A program made the translations under genes and the position numbers. Of a stretch of 64,000 nucleotides of DNA, positions 26,630 to 34,821 are shown one piece after another (positions within the stretch are counted from its first letter, which is position 1; each line of letters opens with the position of its first letter). Location of the stretch: the NCBI RefSeq assembly GCF_008107695.1, contig NZ_VIRG01000060.1, positions 1-64,000 of the forward strand, written 5' to 3'. The notes under the pieces are model-generated. The model saw only the letters and a program-made list of their open reading frames with translations, had not been told where the DNA came from and did not search any database. Source of the stretch: Stappia sp. BW2. Its GTDB lineage: Bacteria > Pseudomonadota > Alphaproteobacteria > Rhizobiales > Stappiaceae.

Positions 26630-27985
26630 ATGTCAGAAAACGTCAAACGCGGAGGAAATTCCGCGCTCTATCGCGCCGTATGGCGATGGCACTTCGTGGC
26701 AGGTCTTCTGATCCTCCCCTTTGTCATCATACTTGCGGTCACGGGCGGAGTTTATCTGTTCAAGGACGAGATCAACGACGTCGCCTACAAACAGCTCCGT
26801 TTCGTTACGCCGAGCAAGCAACAGATGCTCGCTCCCTCTCAAATCACGGGGGCAGCGCTTGCGGTTCACCCGGGAACGCTGAAAGCCTACGGCCCCCCCG
26901 CGGCTGCAAACCGGAGTGCGGAGGTCAAGATCGTCGGTGAAGACGGGTTGAAAGATACCGTTTACGTCAACCCCTATGACGCCACGGTTCTCGGAAGCCT
27001 GTGGGACGGAGGCGCCGCCGGAAGCCCGGCCATGTATGTGGTGCGCAAACTTCATTCCCTGGAATATGTCGGCTGGCTCGGAAACCGTATCATCGAGGCG
27101 ACGGCTGGCTGGATGGTGCTCCTGGTTGGTACGGGCATCTACTTGTGGCTGCCACGTGGACGCAAGGTCGGTACGGTGTCGATCAAGGCAACGCGCGGTC
27201 GCCCCTGGTGGCGAGACCTCCACGCGGTCACAGGGCTCTATACCGGCCTGTTCATCGTCTTTCTGGCCATGACAGGGCTGCCCTGGTCATCCGTCTGGGG
27301 TGGCAAGTTCTACGACTACGCCTATCAGCTTGGTCTTGGCATGCCGGACGGCTACTGGTCGAACACACCGGTCTCGACCGTCCCGGTTGCCGATGTGGTG
27401 GACCGGGCACCCTGGATCATGGAAAAGCAGCCCATGCCGCTTTCTGCGGCCAGTGAAGGTGTGCCCCAGGAGCTTGACGCCGTGGTTGCGACTGTCGAGA
27501 ACCTGGGCATCGTTCCAGGCTACGCCATCTCCATGCCGAACGGCCCTGAAGGCGTTTTCACCGCTTCGGTTTATCCCGACGATATTACCGGAGAACGCGT
27601 GATCCATCTGGATCAATACACCGGGCAGGTGCTCTATGATGCTGGATTGAACGACCTGGGTGCGCTCGGCTGGGCCGCAGAATGGGGCATCAGCATCCAC
27701 ATGGGGCAGGCCTGGGGTCTGGCCAATCAGATCGTTCTGCTCCTGGCCTGCGCCGCAATGGTCGGGCTCTGCGTCTCCGCTGCCGTGATGTGGTGGAAGC
27801 GTCGTCCGGTCGGCGGCATTGGCGCCCCGCAACTCCCCGTCGACTGGCGGATCCCCAGAACCCTGCTTCTGATGGCAATCGCAGCGGGCATCTTCTTTCC
27901 CTTGGTGGGGCTGTCGATGCTGGTTATCGCCGTGGTCGAGGTCGTCATCTACCTTTCCAGGAGACAGCGCTTCCAGGCAACCTGA
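26630..27985 (+). CDS. PepSY-associated membrane protein (PiuB-like)
   Basis: 451 aa from ATG 26630; a GTG four codons upstream (26618) is also possible. Four or five hydrophobic segments: residues 20-40 (FVAGLLILPFVIILAVTGG), about 160-180, 205-225, 370-395 and 415-440, with PepSY-type periplasmic regions between. Histidines at the first helix (WHF) and HAVTG are typical of this family, which is linked to siderophore iron reduction. Likely inner-membrane; with the DUF2946-like protein it suggests iron or copper handling. A strong terminator follows. Confidence 0.82.
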   Translation: MSENVKRGGNSALYRAVWRWHFVAGLLILPFVIILAVTGGVYLFKDEINDVAYKQLRFVTPSKQQMLAPSQITGAALAVHPGTLKAYGPPAAANRSAEVKIVGEDGLKDTVYVNPYDATVLGSLWDGGAAGSPAMYVVRKLHSLEYVGWLGNRIIEATAGWMVLLVGTGIYLWLPRGRKVGTVSIKATRGRPWWRDLHAVTGLYTGLFIVFLAMTGLPWSSVWGGKFYDYAYQLGLGMPDGYWSNTPVSTVPVADVVDRAPWIMEKQPMPLSAASEGVPQELDAVVATVENLGIVPGYAISMPNGPEGVFTASVYPDDITGERVIHLDQYTGQVLYDAGLNDLGALGWAAEWGISIHMGQAWGLANQIVLLLACAAMVGLCVSAAVMWWKRRPVGGIGAPQLPVDWRIPRTLLLMAIAAGIFFPLVGLSMLVIAVVEVVIYLSRRQRFQAT

Positions 27986-27992
27986 CCGAACC

Positions 27993-28019
27993 GAAACGCC
28001 GGGCCTGTCCCGGCGTTTC
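27993..28019 (+). terminator. rho-independent-type terminator after PepSY gene
   Basis: Perfect 11-bp stem (GAAACGCCGGG / CCCGGCGTTTC) with loop CCTGT, 7 nt after the PepSY stop codon and followed by CTGTTCT. Confidence 0.8.
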
Positions 28020-28284
28020 CTGTTCTGTGGCGGGAGAAGATCGCCAGGCATATTCGGAATGAGAGGACGTCTGTATGGGCGCCGTCAGAGCTTCATCCTC
28101 ACAGGCTTCGTCGTCACCAATCCGCTCGAAGCATCTTCCGTAAGGGCAATTCATGTGGCCAGTCTGACTACCGGGCGCGACGCAGCGCGAAGCTTTGCCT
28201 TTCACATGTTGTCGAGAGACCCTACAATTAGGGATATTTATTTCGTACCGCCCATGTCTTTTGAAAAACCGGGGACGAGTCCAC

Positions 28285-31200
28285 GTGCCATTGTTGAGCT
28301 GGTTGGAGGAAAGAGGGCTTGGCGATTACGGGTCGATGCTGGAAAAGCACGGCGTCGATATGGAAGTGCTGCCTCACCTGGAATACGCGCATCTGGCCGA
28401 AATGGGTTTTTCCATCGGCGCACGCCTGAAGCTGCTCAAGGAAATTGACAAGGGACTGCGGGAAACGCAGCACCAGGAGGCACAAAAGCAGTCCGGTCCC
28501 AGCGCGGAGCGGCGCCAATTGACCGCAATGTTCTGCGATATTGTCGGGTACACGCGACTTTCAGCGGATCTGGATCCTGAAGAAACCCGCAGGCTTCTGC
28601 GCGAGTATTGGAAAGCCGTCAAATCTATCACGGCGCGCTTTGGTGGGCATATTGCTCAATACCTGGGAGACGGAGCCCTCATATATTTCGGCTATCCCGC
28701 GGCCCTTGAAGACGATGCCGAACGGGCCGTCAACGCTGCCCTGGCTTTGCTTGCGCACAATCAGGAAGCTGAGGGTCATGGCGGTGCCAACCTGCACATG
28801 CGCGTTGGCATTGCGACGGGCCCTGTTGTCGTTGGTCTGCCGTCACAGCTCAAGAGCAGGCCGGAGGATGCTCTCGCGGTTGGGTCGAATGTCAATCTGG
28901 CGGCCCGATTGCAGGCGATGGCGGCCCCCGACAGTCTCTTGATTGACGATGTCACCCGAAAGCTTGTTGGGGATCTGTTTGTTGTCGAGCCGCTGGGCGA
29001 AAAGGCAATTGCCGGTCTCGAAAAGCCCAAGGTCGTCTTTCAGGTCATTGCGCCACGGCTTGCCCGAAGCCGTTTTGAAGCAAAAAGCCGTTCCCGCAGT
29101 GGCATCTTTCTGGGGCGTGGAGTTGAAAACGCCCTGGCAATGGAAGCCTGGCGCAAGGTGCAGGCAGGAGGGTGTCATGTCGTCTCGGTGAGGGGAGAGC
29201 CGGGCATCGGCAAATCTCATTTCGTTTGGCAGCTGACTGATACGATTGCTTCCGAGGATGTTGAAGTGATCCAGCTTCAGTGTGCTCCCGGGCAGGCAAA
29301 CACCCCCTTTTTCCCCCTGGCTGAGGCGATCATGGAGCAAGCTGATGTGTCTCCTGTCGCCACGAACGAGGAGAAGGCCAGAAAGCTTGGAAAGCTTGTC
29401 GGTTCGCAGCTTGGTCTATCGGACGAGCAGCTGGACGTTTTGGCCGGACTTGTCGGCTCTGGAAGCAGCAAGGCCGCAAAGCCCAAGGCAAACCCCGTTG
29501 TCTGGCGCAAACAGGCTTTCCAGATCCTGCGCCGGTTCTTCGCCGAAAAAGCGACGGTTCGGCCGCTGGTACTGGTTGTTGAGGATATGCAGTGGTGCGA
29601 TCCGACGTCGCTCGAGGTTCTGAAGAACATCGTGTCCGATAGCGCACCGGCTTCCATTTTGATGATTACCACATCCCGCCCGGACGGCTGGCAGGCCCTT
29701 ATGGCGCCTTACGGCAAAGCCACGAATATTTTCCTTGAGCGGCTGACAGCGGAAGACACAACGGGCTTCGTCAGGGAACTCCTCGGGCATGACGTCCCCA
29801 AAGCGCTCGTTGATCTGATCTTTGAGCGCACGGATGGTGTTCCGCTGTTTGTGGAAGAGCTGACGAATGTCATTCTTGAAAAAGATCTGCTGTTTCGCAC
29901 CGAGCACGGCGTTGAACTGAGCCGGCAACTCGACATGGGCGACATACCGAGCAACCTCCAGAGCATCTTGCTCGCGCGCCTGGACCGGCTCGGAGAGCAC
30001 AAGCGCCTGGCGCAGGTTGCCGCGTGTATCGGACGCAGCTTTTCCATTGATGTATTGGCCGGTGTTGCAGATGCCGGCCAATCAGCCTTCAAGAAAGGTC
30101 TTGAAGTTCTTCAGTCTGCCGAGCTGATCCACCCTTCCGGCGGACTGCCCAGCCGGCAATTCACGTTTCGCCATGCACTTATCCGCGATGCTGCTTACGG
30201 CACACTTCTGGCTGCCGACCGTCGGGACATTCACTCCCGCATTGCTGAGGTGATGCCCGAGCTTCCGAATTTCGACAGTTTGCTTCGGCCGGAGGACATG
30301 GCGTTTCATCTTGTGCGTGCCGAACGTTACGAGGAAGCGATCGTGCGATGGCACGAAGCTGCGGTTGTCGCGAATTACAGGTCTGCCAGCGAGGAAGCCA
30401 TTGCCCATCTGAAGAAGGGCCTGGAACTTCTCGAACACGTGAAAGGCAAGTCGCGCCGTGAAGCGCTGGAGTTCCTGCTGCTGATTGAACTGGTCGCGCC
30501 CTATCGTGCCGTGCGTGGATTTGCTGCGCCCGAGGTTGGGGAAACAACCCGGCGTGCCATTCAACTTGCCGATCAGGCACAGGACGTGGATGCAATTCTG
30601 CCGCTGCTCTACAATCAGTGGGTTTATGTTTTCGTGACCGGACACCGGGATGACGGCGATGCCCTCATCGATGAACTGTTCGCGCGTCGCTCTTACGACC
30701 AGGGGAATTTGCTGCGTATGACGGCGCATCGCGCCAAGGCAGCCAATGAGTTCCTTCGAGGTCGCTTCCTTTCTGCAAGACAGAATTTCGAGACCTCAAT
30801 CGCCTATTATGACCCGAAATATCAGGCATCCGTCACCTATTCGATAGGGTTGGACGCCCTTGTTGCCGCGTCTGGCTACAACGCTCTGGCTTGCTGGTGT
30901 CTTGGTGACAGCGAGGCGGCGGAAGAGAACATGAACAGGGCGCTTGCCCATTCCGCGAAACTGGATCTTGCCGGCAGCCGAGCCTTTGCAACCTATCATG
31001 AGGCGCTTTTGCGCGGCGTGTTGATGGAGCAGCAGGACATTCTGGTCGACAATGGTCGCCTTCTGCAAAAGGTGGGGCTTGAGCATCACTACAACATGTG
31101 GCTGGCCTGCGGGCGACTGCTCGAAGCGATGGGCGTCTGTTGCCAGGAGCCTTCTGAACATTCCGTCCGGCTGGTAGAGCAGAGGCTTGAAGAGTTTCGC

Positions 31201-31536
31201 GACATGGGCGTGGTCTACCTGCCGACATATGAGACCTTCCTTGCAAGGCGCTGGCTGGACCTGGGCAGGGGGCGGGAAGGCCTGGTGCACATCAAGAATG
31301 CCCGCATGCTCATGAAGCAGTTTGGGGAGGTCTGGAACGAGCCGGAAGTTGGCCGCGTCGAAGCGCAACTGCGGCTCTTTGAGGGGGACGAGCCTGAAGT
31401 CGTCGAAGCAATTCTGCGGCAGGCGGCCGATGTCGCGGAGCGCCAACAGTCCCGAACCTTCGGCAATCGCATCGAGAGCGCTCGACAGTTGCTGCAGGAG
31501 AAAATCGCCGCTGCGCGCAACGGTTTGTTTGCTTGA
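28285..31536 (+). CDS. SAM domain-class III nucleotide cyclase-STAND ATPase-TPR protein
   Basis: 1083 aa from GTG 28285, which starts the protein right at its SAM domain; a TTG at 28195 would add an unlikely 30-residue leader. Order: SAM domain 1-55; class III adenylate/guanylate cyclase about 75-250 with metal aspartates in FCDIVGYT (Asp85) and LGDGALIYF (Asp129) and transition-state residues in NVNLAAR; STAND/AAA NTPase from about 280 with P-loop GEPGIGKS at 304-311; helical TPR-like repeats from about 650 to the end. It probably makes cAMP upon sensing by the C-terminal part. A Crp-family regulator is encoded 1 kb downstream. Confidence 0.87.
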   Translation: MPLLSWLEERGLGDYGSMLEKHGVDMEVLPHLEYAHLAEMGFSIGARLKLLKEIDKGLRETQHQEAQKQSGPSAERRQLTAMFCDIVGYTRLSADLDPEETRRLLREYWKAVKSITARFGGHIAQYLGDGALIYFGYPAALEDDAERAVNAALALLAHNQEAEGHGGANLHMRVGIATGPVVVGLPSQLKSRPEDALAVGSNVNLAARLQAMAAPDSLLIDDVTRKLVGDLFVVEPLGEKAIAGLEKPKVVFQVIAPRLARSRFEAKSRSRSGIFLGRGVENALAMEAWRKVQAGGCHVVSVRGEPGIGKSHFVWQLTDTIASEDVEVIQLQCAPGQANTPFFPLAEAIMEQADVSPVATNEEKARKLGKLVGSQLGLSDEQLDVLAGLVGSGSSKAAKPKANPVVWRKQAFQILRRFFAEKATVRPLVLVVEDMQWCDPTSLEVLKNIVSDSAPASILMITTSRPDGWQALMAPYGKATNIFLERLTAEDTTGFVRELLGHDVPKALVDLIFERTDGVPLFVEELTNVILEKDLLFRTEHGVELSRQLDMGDIPSNLQSILLARLDRLGEHKRLAQVAACIGRSFSIDVLAGVADAGQSAFKKGLEVLQSAELIHPSGGLPSRQFTFRHALIRDAAYGTLLAADRRDIHSRIAEVMPELPNFDSLLRPEDMAFHLVRAERYEEAIVRWHEAAVVANYRSASEEAIAHLKKGLELLEHVKGKSRREALEFLLLIELVAPYRAVRGFAAPEVGETTRRAIQLADQAQDVDAILPLLYNQWVYVFVTGHRDDGDALIDELFARRSYDQGNLLRMTAHRAKAANEFLRGRFLSARQNFETSIAYYDPKYQASVTYSIGLDALVAASGYNALACWCLGDSEAAEENMNRALAHSAKLDLAGSRAFATYHEALLRGVLMEQQDILVDNGRLLQKVGLEHHYNMWLACGRLLEAMGVCCQEPSEHSVRLVEQRLEEFRDMGVVYLPTYETFLARRWLDLGRGREGLVHIKNARMLMKQFGEVWNEPEVGRVEAQLRLFEGDEPEVVEAILRQAADVAERQQSRTFGNRIESARQLLQEKIAAARNGLFA

Positions 31537-31689
31537 AACAGGCCGCGCGGGTTGGGATGCATGCGGCACGCTTCCTTCCTGTTCAAGCCGTGTGGTCTTT
31601 GCAGAAAACAGGCTCGCCGTCCCCCGATCATCAGCAGCGAGGGACGCGTATTCAGGTGTGCATTTGAGTGGTCAGTAAAATACTCCTGA

Positions 31690-31705
31690 TGTGAACAGGT
31701 TCACA
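31690..31705. promoter_or_regulatory. CRP-type binding site upstream of LysE-family gene
   Basis: TGTGA-ACAGGT-TCACA matches the E. coli CRP consensus in both half-sites with the correct 6-bp spacing, 49 bp before the exporter start. It shares GGTTCACATAAC with the second site at 33614-33629. A Crp-family regulator with matching recognition residues is encoded between the two sites. Confidence 0.75.
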
Positions 31706-31754
31706 TAACGTAACGGAAATTTTTGGTACGACACTCCCAAAACTGGGAGGAAAA

Positions 31755-32366
31755 ATGTCTACCGAAATATGGTTCGCTCTTGCAGCGACAAATTTTGCTG
31801 CGTCGATAGCGCCCGGGCAGAACGTTGCCTTCGTTAGCGCCGCGACAACCCGCTCAGGTTTTCTGGGCGGCGTTGCTTCACTTGCCGGCATCCTTTTTGC
31901 AGAACTCGTCTGGGTGCTGTTGGCAATTCTGTTTGCAGTTGGACTGCTGGAGGTCAGTCCTTTTTTCATTCACGCCATGCAGTTGGCCGGCGGACTTATC
32001 CTTGCCTATTTTGGTTTCAGTATATTGCGGGAAATGAAATTCAGTAAGATGGAGCAGGCACCTGCTTTCCGCTTCACCCATTATGCGGCAAAGGGAGCGT
32101 GGATCGGTTTGGCGAACCCTCTTGCTCTCATGTTTTTCGTTGCCCTTTTTCCCGGGTTCCTGCTCCAAATGACGGACAAGTCCTACGCGACCACCCTGAT
32201 TTTATGCGTCCCCGTGATCCTGCTTTCCTCGGCCTGCGGTCTCATTCCCTGGATGGCAGCCACAAGAGTGTTGTCGGTTCACAAGGGCATTGCCAACGTT
32301 GTGAATTGCGTTTCCGGGACGACACTGTTGATCATGGGCGCGCTCGTTTTCCTGAAGCTCATCTAG
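31755..32366 (+). CDS. LysE/RhtB family amino acid exporter
   Basis: 203 aa, six hydrophobic segments, with the family N-terminal signature ASIAPGQNVAFVSAATTRSG near residues 16-35 and GLANPLALMFFVALFPGF near 116-133. These inner-membrane carriers export amino acids or homoserine lactone-like compounds. GGGAGG RBS lies 6 nt upstream. A perfect CRP-type site precedes the gene, so cAMP-dependent control is likely. Confidence 0.87.
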   Translation: MSTEIWFALAATNFAASIAPGQNVAFVSAATTRSGFLGGVASLAGILFAELVWVLLAILFAVGLLEVSPFFIHAMQLAGGLILAYFGFSILREMKFSKMEQAPAFRFTHYAAKGAWIGLANPLALMFFVALFPGFLLQMTDKSYATTLILCVPVILLSSACGLIPWMAATRVLSVHKGIANVVNCVSGTTLLIMGALVFLKLI

Positions 32367-32558
32367 CACAGGAAGAATTTACGCCGGTCGACCGTCGGGC
32401 TATTTGGGACGGATCGGATTTTTTTCTGGCTGTCGAATAATGGCGGTGGCCAAGTTAATTGTTCGAAAGCAAAAATTTGTACGGGATACGAGCTTCTCGC
32501 AATCCAGTCTGCGGGGACTCGCAAAGCTCTGTCACCAACGCGGAAAGACTGACGGACA

Positions 32559-33290
32559 TCATTGCCCGCGATTGAGCCTTTCGGCGGCACTTGCGCGTGT
32601 TGCCAAGGCTTTCACGTCGGGTATCGAGATCAGTCCGTTTGTCAGCGTGATCATCCCATCGTGTGCAAGGGCGTTGAGCCTCTTGTTGAGCGCTTCTCTT
32701 GTAACGCCCAGCATGTGTGCCAGCTCGTTCTGTGAAAATTTTCGTTTGAAATAGGCACCATCGTCTTTCTGTTCCGCGTACGTCATTGCGAGATCCAGGA
32801 GTTTTTGAGCAAGCCGCCCGTCAAGGCCAAGAAAGGCGAAAGACCCCATCGCTTCCGTGTTGCGGCGCAGGATTTCACACAAGAGCTGGATGAGGTGATG
32901 GGCAAATTGCGGGCTGTTATCCAGCGCGATTTCCATCGCATCCGTGGGCAGGAAAAGACACTCGGATTTTTCGAGAGCAGTTGCGTTCGCGGTACGCGGC
33001 AGTTTGTCCAGAACCGAGATTTCGCCAAATGGATCGCCTTGTTCCAAAAGCGCGAGGGTCAGTTCACGGCCTTCCGCATCCGAGATCCATATGCGGATGG
33101 AGCCTGAAATGATGACGCGAAGTCCATCCGGTTCGTCCCCGGCTGCGAAGATTGAGCGCTCCGCCTCGTAACGAGCGATGGTGCTCAAGCGGGAAAGCAG
33201 ATCCAGACTGCCTTCATCAATATTTGAAAAAAGATAACACTCTCGAATGACGTCTCTCAGCATGGGATGCCTCAATCGGATTGCCAGCAT
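32559..33290 (-). CDS. Crp/Fnr-family regulator
   Basis: 243 aa. The cyclic-nucleotide domain (about 20-135) keeps the phosphate-binding pattern FGEISVLDKLPRTANATAL, with Glu90 and Arg99, so cAMP binding is plausible. The C-terminal winged HTH (about 165-235) has VTREALNKRL; aligned to CRP, Arg198 and Glu199 match the residues that read TGTGA and Lys203 replaces the third arginine. No Fe-S cysteine cluster of the FNR type is seen. Two TGTGA-N6-TCACA sites lie on either side of the gene. Confidence 0.87.
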   Translation of the reverse strand: MLAIRLRHPMLRDVIRECYLFSNIDEGSLDLLSRLSTIARYEAERSIFAAGDEPDGLRVIISGSIRIWISDAEGRELTLALLEQGDPFGEISVLDKLPRTANATALEKSECLFLPTDAMEIALDNSPQFAHHLIQLLCEILRRNTEAMGSFAFLGLDGRLAQKLLDLAMTYAEQKDDGAYFKRKFSQNELAHMLGVTREALNKRLNALAHDGMITLTNGLISIPDVKALATRASAAERLNRGQ

Positions 33291-33704
33291 GTGCCGAAGT
33301 TATTAATCGAAAGGAATGTCTTGATTGAACTTCCAGGTCGCTGGAAGCCCAAAGAATAGACAAGGAAAGATGTGTGGCGTCACATGGATAGAAATCGAAT
33401 GTAATTCACCTAGTGTATTACGTAGGTGATTTTTGGAAATAGTGCGATCTGACTGGTTTCTCCTTCTTTCAGAAAATTCGTTCCAGACACATGAGGTGCG
33501 GCCGAAATAGGAGCACCTCCAGCTTCCGCTCAGTATGATGGGTAATATTCGATCTCTGTTGCAAGTGCCTTTTGAGGTTAGAGCGGAGGAAATTTCAGAA
33601 AAATTTCTGCATGTGTGAATTGGTTCACATAACTTCGGGTCAATTATCAGGAATATTCCTCTGCGTCATATGTTGGAAAGATTGATTTAGAAGGGATTAT
33701 TTCT
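33291..33704. other. intergenic region with CRP-type site and a second inverted repeat
   Basis: No gene. Holds the promoter of the Crp-type gene at one end and that of the small gene 33705 at the other. Contains the CRP-type site 33614-33629 and an imperfect element TCACCTA-N10-TAGGTGA at 33406-33429, whose binder is unknown. Confidence 0.55.
33614..33629. promoter_or_regulatory. CRP-type binding site upstream of small gene
   Basis: TGTGA-ATTGGT-TCACA, perfect half-sites and spacing, 75 bp upstream of ATG 33705 and 324 bp upstream of the Crp-type gene. Followed by the same TAAC as the first site. Confidence 0.75.
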
Positions 33705-33974
33705 ATGAGTTATCTAATCTATCGCAGTGTTGTCCACGATGGGGCGAGGCTCGCAGAATCGCTTGCTCCTTGCGATCTCGTTTATCGTGGATGCCGTCAC
33801 GACGGTGTGACCGAACTGCAGGTCGCGCAGAAGACTGCAACTTCCATGTGCTACAGAAGTGTAAGCTACAATCTGTATACGGGAGCGTCAGCAGTTGAAA
33901 CACCGAGCGCCATATCATCGGCCTCAACCAGACTGGCAGGCAGTGAAACTGTCGCTCTGATGCGCGCCGTTTAA
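33705..33974 (+). CDS. small protein with YRG/YRS repeats (DUF4278-like)
   Basis: 89 aa, cytoplasmic. Two related segments, CDLVYRGCRHDG (about 23-34) and TSMCYRSVSYNLYTG (about 46-60), recall the DUF4278 pattern LxYRGxxY; weak assignment. Supported as a gene by an AGAAGGGA RBS, a CRP-type site upstream and a terminator-like hairpin at 34039-34070 downstream, making a self-contained unit. Function unknown. Confidence 0.55.
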   Translation: MSYLIYRSVVHDGARLAESLAPCDLVYRGCRHDGVTELQVAQKTATSMCYRSVSYNLYTGASAVETPSAISSASTRLAGSETVALMRAV

Positions 33975-34038
33975 GCGGCCTCAGCGTGGAGCCGGATTTT
34001 CCGCCATTTTCCACGCGGTGACGGAGCAAGAAACGACT

Positions 34039-34070
34039 GAAGCACCGATGACGCTGCGTCTCGGTGCTTC
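34039..34070 (+). terminator. hairpin downstream of small gene 33705
   Basis: 10-bp perfect stem (GAAGCACCGA / TCGGTGCTTC) with an inner GAC/GTC extension. Sits 64 bp after the stop codon. The following sequence GGTTCTGATGTTC is only mildly T-rich. Confidence 0.6.
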
Positions 34071-34263
34071 GGTTCTGATGTTCGGACGGTGTCCACCATG
34101 CCGCCGGGTGAAGAAGATCTTCCGGTTGGTATTTTGCCGCGATGGCAGGAGCGAAATGCTGCTATCGCGCGTGGAGCAGGAGATCCACTGAGCCGTTTTC
34201 CGAAATGATTACCGGAAATGCATGCCATGAGTGATTGATTGTCGAGCATAGTCGCTTCAATAT

Positions 34264-34275
34264 GTTATCGATAAC
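34264..34275. promoter_or_regulatory. GntR-type (LacI family) operator 1
   Basis: GTTATCGATAAC, perfect 12-bp palindrome, 18 bp upstream of the GlcG-like start. Same element at 36837-36848 and 41538-41549, and a variant at 41594-41605. The E. coli gluconate repressors GntR/IdnR recognise very similar palindromes. Confidence 0.75.
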
Positions 34276-34293
34276 TTTTCCGAAAGGCATTTC

Positions 34294-34710
34294 ATGGAAC
34301 TGGTTGAAACCACAAGGCGGCTTACTCACCGCGGCGCTCTTGCGATGCTTGTTGCAGCGGTTGAAAAGGCTGAAGAAATCGGCCAGCCGCAATGCGTCGT
34401 CATCGTCGATGCGAGCGGTGTGACGCAGGCTGAGATCCGGATGTCCGGCGCAAAATTCCTGAGCCTGAAAAGCGCGACGGCCAAGGCGCGGACAGCGGCC
34501 TCCATCGGGGCAAGAACGTCTTCCATTCCGGAAGCCGTTCGTCCTTTGATTGGCCTGGCAACTGAAGGAAACGTCACCGGTCTGGAAGGAGGATTGCCTA
34601 TCATTGTGGAAGGGCAGATCCTTGGAGGGATCGGAGTGGGGTCCGGCAGCGGCGATCAGGACACTGAAGTTGCGCGAGCCGGTCTTGCGGCCATTGGGGC
34701 GGACCTTTGA
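34294..34710 (+). CDS. GlcG/HbpS-like protein (DUF336)
   Basis: 138 aa, single heme-degrading/GlcG-type domain (family formerly DUF336). Typical pattern: alternating helix and the motif KSATAKARTAAS near 52-63, then GGLPIIVEGQILGGIGVGS near 96-114. Biochemical role is unsettled; members bind heme or cobalamin, or accompany glycolate and other hydroxy-acid genes. No signal peptide. The GntR-type operator upstream ties it to the aldonate regulon. Convergent with the idonate dehydrogenase gene, with a terminator between. Confidence 0.8.
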   Translation: MELVETTRRLTHRGALAMLVAAVEKAEEIGQPQCVVIVDASGVTQAEIRMSGAKFLSLKSATAKARTAASIGARTSSIPEAVRPLIGLATEGNVTGLEGGLPIIVEGQILGGIGVGSGSGDQDTEVARAGLAAIGADL

Positions 34711-34777
34711 AAATGGCTTCTCAGGGAATGTGCCAGTTTATTGCCCTGTGATCCGGCGACCTGGTTGAAAGCGATGA

Positions 34778-34803
34778 AGGCGGAGGACAAAAGCACTCCG
34801 CCT
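34778..34803. terminator. shared terminator between convergent genes
   Basis: AGGCGGAG / CTCCGCCT 8-bp stem with 10-nt loop, followed by CTTTCAT on the plus strand. Lies between the GlcG-like gene (plus) and the idonate dehydrogenase gene (minus). Confidence 0.7.
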
Positions 34804-34821
34804 CTTTCATGTGGTCGAGCC

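Larger units (their letters stand above)
33975..34293. other. 319-bp intergenic region before the GlcG-like gene
   Basis: No gene supported. Contains the hairpin at 34039-34070 and the operator at 34264-34275. Confidence 0.55.

Noticed and set aside
33371-33384. TGTGT-GGCG-TCACA as a third CRP-type site
   Set aside because: Half-site imperfect and spacer 4 instead of 6 bp.
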